Origin: Opitutaceae bacterium
GTDB lineage: Bacteria > Verrucomicrobiota > Verrucomicrobiia > Opitutales > Opitutaceae
Direction of reading: 5' to 3'
Assembly (NCBI GenBank): GCA_018402455.1
Contig: JAGYIG010000008.1
Span: 45,501 to 109,500, forward strand
Length of the DNA stretch: 64,000 nt
The translations under genes and the position numbers were made by a program. The notes beneath the pieces were generated by a model, which searched no databases, was not told the origin of the DNA, and saw nothing but the letters and a program-made list of their open reading frames with translations. Shown here one piece after another: positions 9,618 to 18,423 of this stretch. Every line of letters starts with the position of its first letter. The first letter of the stretch is position 1.

Positions 9618-10487
9618 ATGACCAAATCCTCCCGCCTTTATTCCCACCCTCAATCGGTCTGGCGCCGCGCCGGCTTGGGCTTGGCTGCGGTGGCCCTCGG
9701 CTTCACTGCCCTCACCGCTCCAGCTCAATCCGAATCCGAAGAAGAAGAGAAACCCTACATCGCCCTTCGCGCCGCCGAGGCCGACAGCCTGACCCTCGCC
9801 CGCGATGGCACGGTCACTTTGCAAATGCTGCGGGCGCCTGCCACCTCGACCGGGGCCAAGATCTACATCGTCAACAGCGCCAACTTCGCCATCTGGGAAG
9901 GTCCTCTGGCCAAGAGCGGAGCCAACTGGACCGGCCGTTTCAACCTCGAAGCGGCGGAATCCCTGCTCACCGGCAGTGCCGTGCACGCCGAGTTTCCCGG
10001 TGCGGCCACCGGCGGCAAGGACCTCCGTATCAGCTTTGTGCGGGACGTGCTGCAGGAAAGCCTGACCGCCTCCGCGGCCCTCATGGGAGACGAGCCCATG
10101 TTCTACGACGCCCCCAAAGCTCCCCAACCCGTCGAAGATATCAGCGCCAACCCCGACGCCACCAGCATCGAGAGCTACGCCATGGCAGCCCGGCGTTACG
10201 ACGAGGAGCTCGCGGCCTACCACTACCAATTGATCGCCGCCAAGGCATCGGCCAAAGCCCTTTGGACCGACCTCAAAACCTCCGGCCGTCTGGTCAAATG
10301 GCCCGCCACCATCATCAGTGCCCAGGACGGGGCTTACGCCAGGCTCGACCGGCTGCAGCAAGAAGTCACCGAGATGAAACAGGCTCATCGCGAAAAAGCG
10401 AAGCGCGTGGTCGACCAGTGGAACGCGGCGAACCCTGACGCCCGCCCCGTGGAGCTTCCCTTCCGCACCCACACCCTCGAATCCTGA
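9618..10487 (+). CDS. secreted hypothetical protein
   Basis: This encodes 289 residues. A long positively charged n-region and hydrophobic core (AGLGLAAVALGFTALTAPAQ) predict export, followed by an acidic SESEEEE stretch. The first half looks beta-rich (DGTVTLQMLRAPATSTGAKI, GRFNLEAAESLLTG). The second half is helical, with a probable coiled coil near residues 235-275 (ARLDRLQQEVTEMKQAHREK). I do not recognise a family. It forms a self-contained transcription unit, with a promoter-like sequence about 65 bp upstream and a clear hairpin terminator 27 bp after the stop. Confidence 0.7.
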   Translation: MTKSSRLYSHPQSVWRRAGLGLAAVALGFTALTAPAQSESEEEEKPYIALRAAEADSLTLARDGTVTLQMLRAPATSTGAKIYIVNSANFAIWEGPLAKSGANWTGRFNLEAAESLLTGSAVHAEFPGAATGGKDLRISFVRDVLQESLTASAALMGDEPMFYDAPKAPQPVEDISANPDATSIESYAMAARRYDEELAAYHYQLIAAKASAKALWTDLKTSGRLVKWPATIISAQDGAYARLDRLQQEVTEMKQAHREKAKRVVDQWNAANPDARPVELPFRTHTLES

Positions 10488-10514
10488 GGGACAACCCTTT
10501 CTCCCCTCGCCTTC

Positions 10515-10544
10515 AACCCCGCCTGCCCGGCGGGGTTTTCTTTT
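10515..10544 (+). terminator. rho-independent terminator
   Basis: A 9-bp perfect stem (AACCCCGCC / GGCGGGGTT) with a TGCCC loop is followed by TTCTTTT. It ends the transcript of the secreted hypothetical gene at 9618-10487 and separates it from the convergent antiporter gene. Confidence 0.85.
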
Positions 10545-10588
10545 GCCCGGCCGCCTCGGCGGGTCAGTCCCGTCTCCGCCGGGGCCGC

Positions 10589-12862
10589 TCAGACCAAAGC
10601 CTCGCGCAGGGACGCCACCCCGTCTTCCGGCCCCATCACCAACAACAGATCGCCATCGTGCAGGCACTCGTCGGGGGCCGGACCGGTGATGCGTTTGTCG
10701 CCGCGCTGCAGCCCCACCACAGAGACGCCGAACTCCGAGCGGATCCCGGACTCCAGGAGGGTTTGACCACACAACCGGGATGTCGGCGCGACCAGCAAGC
10801 GGGTAAACTGGTGAGGGAGTGCCGTGGGCGCAGCCGCGGCCCCGCCCACGGCGGTCAATAGTTCGGAAGCCTGGTTGAGCTGGGCTTTTTCCGCCACCAA
10901 GAGAATATGGTCCTCCGGCGAAAGCGGCAGATCCGGGGTGATATCATAGTGGGTCACCCCCGTACGTTGCACCGCCACCACCGTGGCGCCCGTTTCTCTC
11001 CGGAGGTTGATCTGCCGCAGCGTCCGCCCCACCACCAAAGCCCCCTTCGGCACGGCCACTTCCAACAACTCCACCGGCCAGGGGTTCCGACGGGTCATCG
11101 CCTTGATCGCGCCCTGCATCGCCTCCTGCGCTCCGGTCCGGGCGGCGTCCTCCATCGAGGACATCACCGCAAACTCCAGTTGACTCTGCAGCTTCACCGC
11201 CCGGCGCCAGCCGACCATCAGCAGCACCGCCGTGGTAAGCGCAAACACCAGCAACGAGGTGCCCGTCGGAAAATAAGGCGCACACGCGATCAGGAACAGC
11301 CCACTGAAACCAAAGAGAATCAGAGAAAAGGCACCGATGCGCCACAGCGACCGCACCGGCCCTTTGGCGATCAAACGCAACGACGGGTGGGATAGCGCGA
11401 TCTCGGACAACGCCAGCGTGACCACATCGAGACTGCGCAGGATATCGACCAGAAAAGGAATCGCGGCCAGAGCCACCCCACCCCAGAGCAACCGCTGCCA
11501 TGTCGAGTCGCCCAATAGACCCGCCCCGAGTGACGCCACAATGAGCAGCCCAGTGAGCATGAGAAAGTCGATTGCGACCCGCAACAACGGCCGGCGCACC
11601 ACCCTCAAAAAGCTACTGGATCGAAAGGTAAACTTAACCGTCTCCACCCAGCCCAAATAGATTCTGATCAAGCTATGGATCTGGTCAGGCACCAATCGCT
11701 TCGCCCACCTTTCCATGATCGGACCCAAACTGAACGCCGACGGCGTCAACGTGATGCTGATGACCGCCACACCGGTCGTGACCGCTTTTAAGGCCGGATT
11801 GGTGAGTCCCAGACTCAAGGCCAGCGCCGCGATCACAAACCCGAACTCTCCAATCTGCACCTTCGAAAGCGAAGCCCGCAGGGCGACGTGAGGCGGCACC
11901 GCCGCCAACACAAATCCGACCCAGCAGGCGATGAATTTGCCCAGCATCATCATCGCGGTGACCAGCAGAATCGTGCCCTTGTAAGCCCATATATCGAAGG
12001 GGTTAACCAAGGTGCCAATGGTCACAAAAAACAGGGCCGAAAAGAAATCCCGGATCGGCGTGGTGAGCCGCTCGATCTCGTGGGAGATGGCACTACGGGA
12101 GAAAATGGCCCCGGCCAAAAAACTGCCCAACGCCAACGAAAACTCCGCCTGCTCCGCCAGCAGGCTCACCGCAAAAATGAAGCCGACCGTAAACAGGGTC
12201 ATCGTCTCGGCGTTGCCGATCTTCTCCAACATCGCCACCGCCGTGGGCGCGATGAGTTTGCCGATGAGAAAGACCACCACCACGAAGATGCCGACTAGGA
12301 AAGTTGTTTGACCAACCATCCCATAGTCGAGTTGGCCCGACACGCCGACTCCGGCGAGCACCACCAACAGCACGATCGCCAAAATGTCTTCGAGGATGAG
12401 TACCCCCGCCGTCAACTGCGCGTAAGGGCGATGCATGTCCCCGCGTTCCCCAATCAGGTTGAAACACACCATCGATGAGCTGATCGCGAGGATGCCCCCC
12501 AGAAACAATCCCTCCACCGCCCGCCAACCCAGCCACTGGCCGACTGAGGTGCCGATCATGACCATCAGGATCGTCTGCAAGGCCAACCCCAAAACCGCCG
12601 CCGGAGCCACCGGCTTGAGCTTGCTCAGATCGAATTCCAACCCGATGTAGAACATCAGGAACAAGACGCCGAGTTCGCTCAGCGACTGCAAATTCACTGA
12701 ATCGTGCAGCGGCGTCCATGGCAGCAGATGCGGCCCCAACAATAGCCCCGCCAGCAGGTAACCGATAATGGCGGGCTGGCGCAGGGCGCGCAGGGCAATC
12801 GACACCACCGCCGCCGCGGCCATCAGCCATCCCAGATCATGCAACAAGTGATGTTCTTCCAT
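10589..12862 (-). CDS. CPA2-type monovalent cation:proton antiporter with two RCK_C domains
   Basis: This is an inner-membrane antiporter of about 757 residues. The first 390 residues are a CPA2 exchanger core (GYLLAGLLLGPHLLPW, LGVLFLMFYIGLEFDL, SLALGSFLAGAIFS, KVQIGEFGFVIAAL). Unusually, about four more hydrophobic helices follow at roughly 425-555. Then come two TrkA-C (RCK_C) domains, near 590-665 and 680-757, without the NAD-binding RCK_N domain of KefB or KefC. I chose ATG 12862 (AGG about 8 bp upstream) over a GTG 9 bp further up. It lies 54 bp downstream of a sodium:solute symporter gene on the same strand, so the two are likely co-transcribed. K+ or Na+ preference cannot be read from the sequence. 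Confidence 0.9.
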   Translation of the reverse strand: MEEHHLLHDLGWLMAAAAVVSIALRALRQPAIIGYLLAGLLLGPHLLPWTPLHDSVNLQSLSELGVLFLMFYIGLEFDLSKLKPVAPAAVLGLALQTILMVMIGTSVGQWLGWRAVEGLFLGGILAISSSMVCFNLIGERGDMHRPYAQLTAGVLILEDILAIVLLVVLAGVGVSGQLDYGMVGQTTFLVGIFVVVVFLIGKLIAPTAVAMLEKIGNAETMTLFTVGFIFAVSLLAEQAEFSLALGSFLAGAIFSRSAISHEIERLTTPIRDFFSALFFVTIGTLVNPFDIWAYKGTILLVTAMMMLGKFIACWVGFVLAAVPPHVALRASLSKVQIGEFGFVIAALALSLGLTNPALKAVTTGVAVISITLTPSAFSLGPIMERWAKRLVPDQIHSLIRIYLGWVETVKFTFRSSSFLRVVRRPLLRVAIDFLMLTGLLIVASLGAGLLGDSTWQRLLWGGVALAAIPFLVDILRSLDVVTLALSEIALSHPSLRLIAKGPVRSLWRIGAFSLILFGFSGLFLIACAPYFPTGTSLLVFALTTAVLLMVGWRRAVKLQSQLEFAVMSSMEDAARTGAQEAMQGAIKAMTRRNPWPVELLEVAVPKGALVVGRTLRQINLRRETGATVVAVQRTGVTHYDITPDLPLSPEDHILLVAEKAQLNQASELLTAVGGAAAAPTALPHQFTRLLVAPTSRLCGQTLLESGIRSEFGVSVVGLQRGDKRITGPAPDECLHDGDLLLVMGPEDGVASLREALV

Positions 12863-12916
12863 CGTCAGCACCTAAAGACCACGAGGAGCCCGCGGGCACA
12901 AAGCGATTTCTGCAAA

Positions 12917-14473
12917 TTATCCCAACCACACCACCAGGCCCAGCGTGAGAATGAACCCGCCGACCAACAGCGGGGTGGCCCCGCGCACTTCCGCCGCTCG
13001 CCAGCGCGCCACGGGCCGGTCCGCGCCGGGGCGGGTTTCATGATCCAGGCTCAACAGCAGCGCGGCCCCCGCGGTGACACCGAAACCCATCACATTCCAC
13101 CACATCCAATGCAGCGGCCAAGCGCCCAACCACGCGGTGAGATTGATGGCCACCCCGGCCACAATCCCGATCAACATGGCGGGCCCACCCACCCGCTTGA
13201 CCGCGAGGCCGATCACAAATGTCGCCAGCACCGGACCAAAGAAAGCCGAGCCGACTTTGTTGATCGCCTCGATCACCGTGCGGTCCAACCCATCCGCCAC
13301 CAAAGCGAGCGCGGTGATCAAGCCCCCCCAAATCACCGTGATGGTGCGCCCCGCGAACGGATGATCGCCCACCTTTCTCCCGGCCCAGGGCTCCACGAAA
13401 TCCCGCAGCGTCACGGCCGAAAGCGAGTTCAGGGCCGAGTCCACACTCGACATGGCCGCCGCCAGAATGGCGGCCAGAATCAGCCCCTTGAGACCCACGG
13501 GCACATAGGTGAGCAGAAACTGCGGGACCAATGAATCGATCCGTTCCGGGGATACGACCGCTTGGAATTCGGGGTGCATCTGCCAAACCGCGCCCAACGC
13601 CACGCCCATCATCACATACAACAAAGTGAGCGGCAGCCGCAACATGCCGCCCAGCAGCATCGCTTTCTGCGCCTCTCGCGACCCCGTCGTGCCCAACAGC
13701 CGCTGCACCTGGCTTTGGTCGGTCCCATAATAAGAGGCGTAGAGGAAAAATCCCCCGACCAGATAAGCCCAAAACGGCGCGGCGGCGGCATCCCCCACCC
13801 CAGACGACCAATCGACCGCCACCCGGCGCTCCGGCGCCAGCGCCTCCCACGCCGCCCCCGGCCCGCCCACGATCGCATAGGCAATCACGATGGCACTGCC
13901 CACGCCCACGACCATCAGGCCGAGCTGGATCACATCCGAAGCCACCACCGCCTTCATGCCGCCCAGCGTGTCGTAAACGATCGCCACGACTCCAATCAGC
14001 AAAATCGAGGCGGTCAGGCTCCAACCCAACATCGGCGAAACCACCAACGCCGCCGCGTAGACCGCGATGCCCGTGGCCAGCCCCCGACTGATCAAAAACA
14101 CCAAACCCAGCGTCTTCCCCGTGGCTACGCCGAACCGCTCCTGCGGAAATTCAAACACGCTGACCAGGTGCCGATCCCGCAGGTAGGGCACCACCCATCC
14201 GAGCAAGAACAACATCGCGAGCGGCACCGCCAATTCATACTGCAGCCACGTTAAACCGCCACCCGGACGCAGCGCGACAAAGGCCGGGATCGAAACGAAA
14301 CTTATGGCCGAGCTCTGCGTCGCCACGATCGAAATGCCCACTGCCCACCACGGTAGCCTGCGCCCCCCCACAAAATAGTCGGCACTGTCCGCCTGCCCCC
14401 GTGACAACCACGCACTCAACGCGATCATCGCGCCAAGGTAGCCGGTGAGAACAATCCAATCGAGGGTCAGCAT
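12917..14473 (-). CDS. sodium:solute symporter (SSS family)
   Basis: This 518-residue protein has about 13 hydrophobic helices and belongs to the SSS (SLC5-like) family of Na+-coupled transporters. Family marks are the N-terminal YFVGGRRLPWWAVGISIVAT, QSSAISFVSIPAF and the central SSVDSALNSLSAVTLRDFVEP. The closest relatives by pattern transport sugars, sialic acid or similar organic solutes, but the substrate is not determined by visible motifs. It is the upstream member of a two-gene unit with the CPA2 antiporter. That pairing would let proton-driven Na+ export recharge the gradient used by this symporter, which is an inference from gene order. Confidence 0.9.
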   Translation of the reverse strand: MLTLDWIVLTGYLGAMIALSAWLSRGQADSADYFVGGRRLPWWAVGISIVATQSSAISFVSIPAFVALRPGGGLTWLQYELAVPLAMLFLLGWVVPYLRDRHLVSVFEFPQERFGVATGKTLGLVFLISRGLATGIAVYAAALVVSPMLGWSLTASILLIGVVAIVYDTLGGMKAVVASDVIQLGLMVVGVGSAIVIAYAIVGGPGAAWEALAPERRVAVDWSSGVGDAAAAPFWAYLVGGFFLYASYYGTDQSQVQRLLGTTGSREAQKAMLLGGMLRLPLTLLYVMMGVALGAVWQMHPEFQAVVSPERIDSLVPQFLLTYVPVGLKGLILAAILAAAMSSVDSALNSLSAVTLRDFVEPWAGRKVGDHPFAGRTITVIWGGLITALALVADGLDRTVIEAINKVGSAFFGPVLATFVIGLAVKRVGGPAMLIGIVAGVAINLTAWLGAWPLHWMWWNVMGFGVTAGAALLLSLDHETRPGADRPVARWRAAEVRGATPLLVGGFILTLGLVVWLG

Positions 14474-14582
14474 GGGGCCATTCCGGCGGAGCAGAGTTCA
14501 TGCCTCCCGGCGGAGCTTTCCCCATCCCTTGCACCTCAAGGCTTGACGGCCGTGGGATCCTTTGCCGTTTTGGCGCTTCCGC

Positions 14583-14684
14583 ATGACTCCCTCCGTCACC
14601 AAATCCGTCCTCTCCTCCGCGATCGCAATTATTGTGTCCGTGGTAGCGGTCGTAGCCGTGACCCGCGCGCCGCGAGAGGAGTAA
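14583..14684 (+). CDS. 33-residue single-helix membrane peptide
   Basis: A short frame starts at ATG 14583 and ends with TAA at 14682-14684. It encodes a basic N-terminus (MTPSVTKSV), a continuous hydrophobic helix (AIAIIVSVVAVVAV) and a charged tail (TRAPREE). It is followed after 14 bp by an exceptionally strong terminator, which indicates that a short transcript really ends here. No good ribosome-binding site is visible, so the transcript could instead be a small RNA. The gene diverges from the symporter gene 110 bp away. The call as a protein rests on the ideal transmembrane composition. Confidence 0.5.
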   Translation: MTPSVTKSVLSSAIAIIVSVVAVVAVTRAPREE

Positions 14685-14698
14685 GTGCATCCCACTTT

Positions 14699-14734
14699 GC
14701 CCCCTCCGGTGCTCACCGGAGGGGGCTTTTTTTT
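14699..14734 (+). terminator. very strong rho-independent terminator
   Basis: A 13-bp perfect GC-rich stem (GCCCCCTCCGGTG / CACCGGAGGGGGC) with a 2-base formal loop is followed by eight T residues. It is one of the strongest terminators in the window and follows a 33-codon reading frame. Confidence 0.9.
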
Positions 14735-14799
14735 GGGCCCAACATCCGGATCACTGCAGGGGGCTGATTCCCCACCCACCACCATCAGCTCACCCTCCC

Positions 14800-14994
14800 A
14801 TGAATCCACCCGCCCAACCTGCACCGTCGCTCGACCCCACCTGCGACCGCGTGGTCGCCGCCCTCACCCGCCGCCTGGCCGAGGCTGCCCGCGCAACCCC
14901 CGTCCCCCGGTCAACCGCCCACCACGACTTTCTCGTGCCGATCATGCACCCTGAACTGGCCGAACCCAGCGCAACCCGGATATCCCTGCGTTGA
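14800..14994 (+). CDS. small hypothetical protein (tentative)
   Basis: This 64-codon frame begins at ATG 14800 and contains a short amphipathic helix (DRVVAALTRRLAEAARA). It fills most of the roughly 470-bp gap between the terminator at 14734 and panE. No family is recognised, no clear ribosome site is present, and the high GC content makes chance open frames common here. The rest of the gap (14995-15156) shows nothing I can support. Confidence 0.25.
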   Translation: MNPPAQPAPSLDPTCDRVVAALTRRLAEAARATPVPRSTAHHDFLVPIMHPELAEPSATRISLR

Positions 14995-15156
14995 TCATCC
15001 CATTCAGGGAGAGTTCGAACGGGGTCCACGGGCTGCATGAAAGGCCAAGTCTAACCGTTCGGCCACATCGTGGCGCGCTGAAGCCGAGGGGGGACGGAAA
15101 TGGTCTTTCCCCCCCCCAATCCGTTCCAAGAAAGCCCCGGTTGGGGATCATTTGGG

Positions 15157-16047
15157 CTAACCGGCAGACTCGGCCCGGATCTGCGCCTCCACCACCGCCA
15201 CGGCCATGGAGTTGAGCGGGGTTGGCACCCCCAGCGCTGCACCAATCCGCACAATGGCCCCGTTCCGCGCCGCCAGTTCGGTCGGTCGCTTCGCCATACG
15301 ATCGGCCAGCAGGGAGTTCACCCCGTCCGGTGCCGCGGCCAGAACTGCCGCCATCACGTCATCGATCACTCGCTCATCCAGTTTCGCCCCGGCCGCCTGC
15401 GCCACCGCCACCGACTCGGCCGCAATCCGTCGGGCCACCGCCTGCATCGCCGGGCCTTGGAAAATTTCATTCGGTCGCAAAACCATCGCGGTGAGAACGG
15501 CCACACTGTTGAGCGTCAATTTCCGCCACGCCGCAGACTGAAAATCACCGGTCAGCCAAAAATGATCATCCACTCCGGCAAACAACGCCTTGAGTTCGGG
15601 ACCGGCCCCGTCATCCCCCACCACAATGTTCAGCGCCCCGCGTTGCACAATGTGATCCGGACTGGGCCGCTCCGCCGGACAATCGATCACGACCGGCACC
15701 AGTCGGTCATCCGGGACCCACGACCGGAACCGCTCCCGGTGTTCCACGCCGTTCTGAAAAACGGCCACCCGCGTTTCCTCTCCCATCAGGGCCGCAAGCC
15801 AGCGGCCCGTTTCTGCCGCGGCATAAGTTTTGGTGGCAACCAACACCCAATCCACCGGACCGGCTTCACCCGGCCATGCAACGAGCACCGGACCCACCCT
15901 CTCGCTATGCCCTCCCGGTAATTCCACGGACAGCTGCGGACTCGACCGCCGTCCGCACAGCAGGACTTCATGATTTCCCGCTCGCTGCAGATTTCCCGCC
16001 AAAGTTCCGCCGATGGCTCCCGGTCCGATGATTGCGATGCGACTCAT
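15157..16047 (-). CDS. panE: 2-dehydropantoate 2-reductase (ketopantoate reductase)
   Basis: This NADPH-dependent enzyme would reduce ketopantoate to pantoate in pantothenate and coenzyme A synthesis. At 296 residues it has the usual length. The N-terminal Rossmann motif IIGPGAIGG begins at residue 5, VDWVLVATKTY near 85 matches the cofactor domain, and the catalytic lysine lies in WRKLTLNSVAVL near 175. The C-terminal helical domain keeps the family pattern, ending LNSMAVAVVEAQIRAE. It stands alone on the minus strand. ApbA/PanE paralogues with other substrates exist, so the substrate is probable rather than proven. Confidence 0.85.
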   Translation of the reverse strand: MSRIAIIGPGAIGGTLAGNLQRAGNHEVLLCGRRSSPQLSVELPGGHSERVGPVLVAWPGEAGPVDWVLVATKTYAAAETGRWLAALMGEETRVAVFQNGVEHRERFRSWVPDDRLVPVVIDCPAERPSPDHIVQRGALNIVVGDDGAGPELKALFAGVDDHFWLTGDFQSAAWRKLTLNSVAVLTAMVLRPNEIFQGPAMQAVARRIAAESVAVAQAAGAKLDERVIDDVMAAVLAAAPDGVNSLLADRMAKRPTELAARNGAIVRIGAALGVPTPLNSMAVAVVEAQIRAESAG

Positions 16048-16101
16048 TAAAACCAGGATACAGGCCGGAGCCCCCAGACCAAGGCTCGCCTTGGGTCGGA
16101 C

Positions 16102-16611
16102 CTAGCCGCCCCTCCGCTCGTCCGCCTTCATCGAGGCATGACCCTCCGCGTGCCCCGGTAAGGCGACCAACATGTCGTGCACCATCGAGCGTCCTTCCGC
16201 CGCATCCACCCGATCGTCGTCCTTCGCCAACAACTCACCCTCCGGACCATAAACGATGAAATGCGGGACTCGGCGCAGGCCGAACTGCTGGGCAACCGGA
16301 GAGCCCCAGTCAATTTTGGTCACGTCATCCCGGTTGATGTCCACCTCGACCACCACCACGTCCTCCCGGGACTGGTGCAAGGCCTTCAACGGATCCCCCA
16401 GAGATTCACAAGCCTCACAGGGGCAGGGTGGACTGTAACTACTGAGGAAGCTAAAAACCACGGTTTTGCCGGGCACCAAGTAGTCCTTGATGCTGAACGC
16501 CTCTCCGTTGGGGATGGCAACCGGGTCCGCGGTTTTCTCCGTCGCCGCGAGCATCGCAGCAAAGGAAAAGAAGATGAGGACCAGCGCTTGGGGGTGGGTC
16601 GAAGCTGGCAT
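16102..16611 (-). CDS. secreted thioredoxin-fold protein
   Basis: This is a 169-residue protein with an N-terminal signal peptide (LVLIFFSFAAMLAAT). A thioredoxin-like core follows: KTVVFSFLSSYSPPCPCEAC, then VVVVEVDINRDD and RRVPHFIVYGPEGELL with the cis-proline before HFIVYG. The active-site region reads CPCEAC, so the cysteines are spaced CX1CX2C instead of a plain CXXC. This may allow metal binding or an altered redox role. Several TlpA-like periplasmic proteins have this layout. It has no close operon partner: the next minus-strand gene lies over 130 bp away. Confidence 0.75.
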   Translation of the reverse strand: MPASTHPQALVLIFFSFAAMLAATEKTADPVAIPNGEAFSIKDYLVPGKTVVFSFLSSYSPPCPCEACESLGDPLKALHQSREDVVVVEVDINRDDVTKIDWGSPVAQQFGLRRVPHFIVYGPEGELLAKDDDRVDAAEGRSMVHDMLVALPGHAEGHASMKADERRGG

Positions 16612-16747
16612 GTAGCTTTTTTAGAAGCATCGGACCCCTATTCGTTCAAAGAAATCTACAAATGGGGATAAGTAGCGCTAAAGCGGGGGTGGGCATGTGC
16701 GATAAGTGGGCTCAACCGCGAGTCGCCCTACCCGCCACCCTCGCCGC

Positions 16748-17161
16748 CTACGCTTTGTCCAAGACACTCGCGCCGTGCTCCGCGTAGGCCTTGAAGTTCT
16801 GCGCCTGGGTTATCGTCGGTTTCTTGAACATCCCCAGCAGGAGGAGGCCTATTCCCTGCAGCAGAAAGCTCCCAAATTCGAAGGTGTTGTCCATCTTCCA
16901 GCGCGTTGCTCGTTCGCTGACGGCGATGAAGCGGTGGTGCACGTCATTCACGGCGCCATCGCAGTCGTAGCGCACGACCTTCGCTTCCGGTAGAGTGTTG
17001 CTCACCACGGTCTCGGTCATATCGAGGGCACGCTTACCCATCTGGAACTTGAGCCGGGAAACCGCGCCGGTCTTTCCGGGCTCACCGGAGAGGTGTTCCA
17101 GGGATTTCAAGCCGTCCATCCAGTGCGCGGCCCGGTCAGTATCCTCGAGGAGGGCGATCAC
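16748..17161 (-). CDS. SRPBCC family protein, N-terminus uncertain
   Basis: This START/polyketide-cyclase-like protein has the family core LLEDTDRAAHWMDGL, LEHLSGEPGKTGAVSRL and a C-terminal helix. Such proteins bind small hydrophobic ligands, and the function here is unknown. The first usual start is the GTG at 17161, but coherent homologous sequence (SPCEIPVAFPRAK) continues upstream in the same frame to about 17215, with no ATG, GTG or TTG before a stop near 17257. Either a rare start codon is used or a small frameshift lies upstream. The gene follows the DUF4336-like gene on the same strand and may share its transcript. Confidence 0.75.
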   Translation of the reverse strand: MIALLEDTDRAAHWMDGLKSLEHLSGEPGKTGAVSRLKFQMGKRALDMTETVVSNTLPEAKVVRYDCDGAVNDVHHRFIAVSERATRWKMDNTFEFGSFLLQGIGLLLLGMFKKPTITQAQNFKAYAEHGASVLDKA

Positions 17162-17254
17162 TTTGGCCCGGGGGAAGGCGACCGGGATCTCACAGGGGGA
17201 GTTTAGGGTCGACCCGCAGGGCGGGGCGCCGCGATCCCGGATCGCATTCCCGGA

Positions 17255-17938
17255 TCATACCGCCCGCAAACCCCAGTGCAGCACCCGCCGCAGCGTGTTC
17301 TTCGCCTCGACCGTAATCACCTCGCCGTGACTGACCACCACTTGGTCGAACTCCCACGCCAGGATCTCCTCCAGCGAGGCCCGCACCGCCCGCGCGTCCT
17401 TGACGCACAGCTTCACCAGCCGGCTGGTGCCCGGAAACGCCTTCAGCCCCGAGATCCATCGCAATGCCCAGGGCACCCGCGGGCCCGCCGGAATATCCAA
17501 GTTGAACACGAGGTCGGTCAGCACCAGAGTGCGCGACGCTCGATGCAACAGGGCATGCTCCTGCAATCGCGGCAGCCCGGCGATTCGGTGCACCTTGATC
17601 TCATCGCCCCACCGCTGGGCCCAGCTCGCCAGCGGTTCGGCCGGAGCGAGCTCCGCCGCCGCCACCGGAAACCCTGCCGGCAAGCCGTAGGGCACACCCG
17701 GAAACCAGCGCCGCATCTCCCGCGCAAAGGTGTCATGAATGCGGGATCCTTCCATCAGCCCCGCCACCGGGCCCCATTGATTGATCGCCCGCACCTCGGC
17801 CTCTCCCCACGGGCCGGCCGAGTGGAGCAGCAGGCGACCATCCGTCAATCGGATCACCGTCGTGGTCTTGCCCAGGGGCATCCGCAGCACCGAGAACGGG
17901 CGTGGGATCACCGCAATATTTTCGCCGATCGTTTTCAT
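17255..17938 (-). CDS. DUF4336-like protein (metallo-beta-lactamase-like fold)
   Basis: This 227-residue protein begins MKTIGENIAVIPRPF and shows the pattern of DUF4336 proteins, which look like degenerate metallo-beta-lactamase-fold hydrolases: TTTVIRLTDGRLLLHSAG near residue 25, LLHRASRTLVLTDLVFN near 135 and FDQVVVSHGEVI near 200. The classic HXHXDH zinc motif is absent, so hydrolase activity is doubtful. The ATG at 17938 is only 11 bp after the stop of the upstream GNAT gene, so these two genes are almost certainly one operon, perhaps continuing into the SRPBCC gene. Confidence 0.75.
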   Translation of the reverse strand: MKTIGENIAVIPRPFSVLRMPLGKTTTVIRLTDGRLLLHSAGPWGEAEVRAINQWGPVAGLMEGSRIHDTFAREMRRWFPGVPYGLPAGFPVAAAELAPAEPLASWAQRWGDEIKVHRIAGLPRLQEHALLHRASRTLVLTDLVFNLDIPAGPRVPWALRWISGLKAFPGTSRLVKLCVKDARAVRASLEEILAWEFDQVVVSHGEVITVEAKNTLRRVLHWGLRAV

Positions 17939-17949
17939 GTGGGGAGGAG

Positions 17950-18417
17950 TTACGGGGTTAACCGCCGTTCGTAAAACACATCCGCCCGGGCATAACCATG
18001 TCGTGAGGCCGACTGGGTCAGGGGCACGAATCCATATTTTCGATACAGATGGTTGGCCGCTGCGAGGGTTGCATTGGTCTCGAGGTAGATACGGGCAAAC
18101 CCTTTGGCCCGAGCCGCCGCGATCAGCGCCGCCATCACCCGCCCCCCCAGGCCCCGTCCCTGCCAGTCCGGGGTGATGGCCATCTTTACCAACTCCACGG
18201 TTTCGCCATCGAGTTTCTGCAGGGCCGCCGTGCCCACCACTTCGCCGGCGGCGAGCACAAACACCACCACCCCGCCCGCATCGACCAAGGCCTGGGGATT
18301 GGCCAAAATCTGCTCGTCGGCGGTTTCGAGCGCAAACAGCCCCTCGATCCACTCGCGATTGAGGCGACTGAAATGGGGCGCGAGTTCGCGGGTTAATGGG
18401 GTGATCACCACAGCCAT
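17950..18417 (-). CDS. GNAT family N-acetyltransferase
   Basis: This protein of about 155 residues has the acetyl-CoA binding pattern MAITPDWQGRGLGGRVM near residue 85 and the C-terminal NHLYRKYGFVPL near 130, both typical of GNAT enzymes. The acceptor substrate cannot be predicted. I chose ATG 18417 (MAVVITPLTREL), where the domain starts; the frame stays open further up but the sequence there is not domain-like. It diverges from an MFS transporter gene with only 58 bp between the start codons, and the DUF4336-like gene follows 11 bp downstream. Confidence 0.85.
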   Translation of the reverse strand: MAVVITPLTRELAPHFSRLNREWIEGLFALETADEQILANPQALVDAGGVVVFVLAAGEVVGTAALQKLDGETVELVKMAITPDWQGRGLGGRVMAALIAAARAKGFARIYLETNATLAAANHLYRKYGFVPLTQSASRHGYARADVFYERRLTP

Positions 18418-18423
18418 GCGTCG

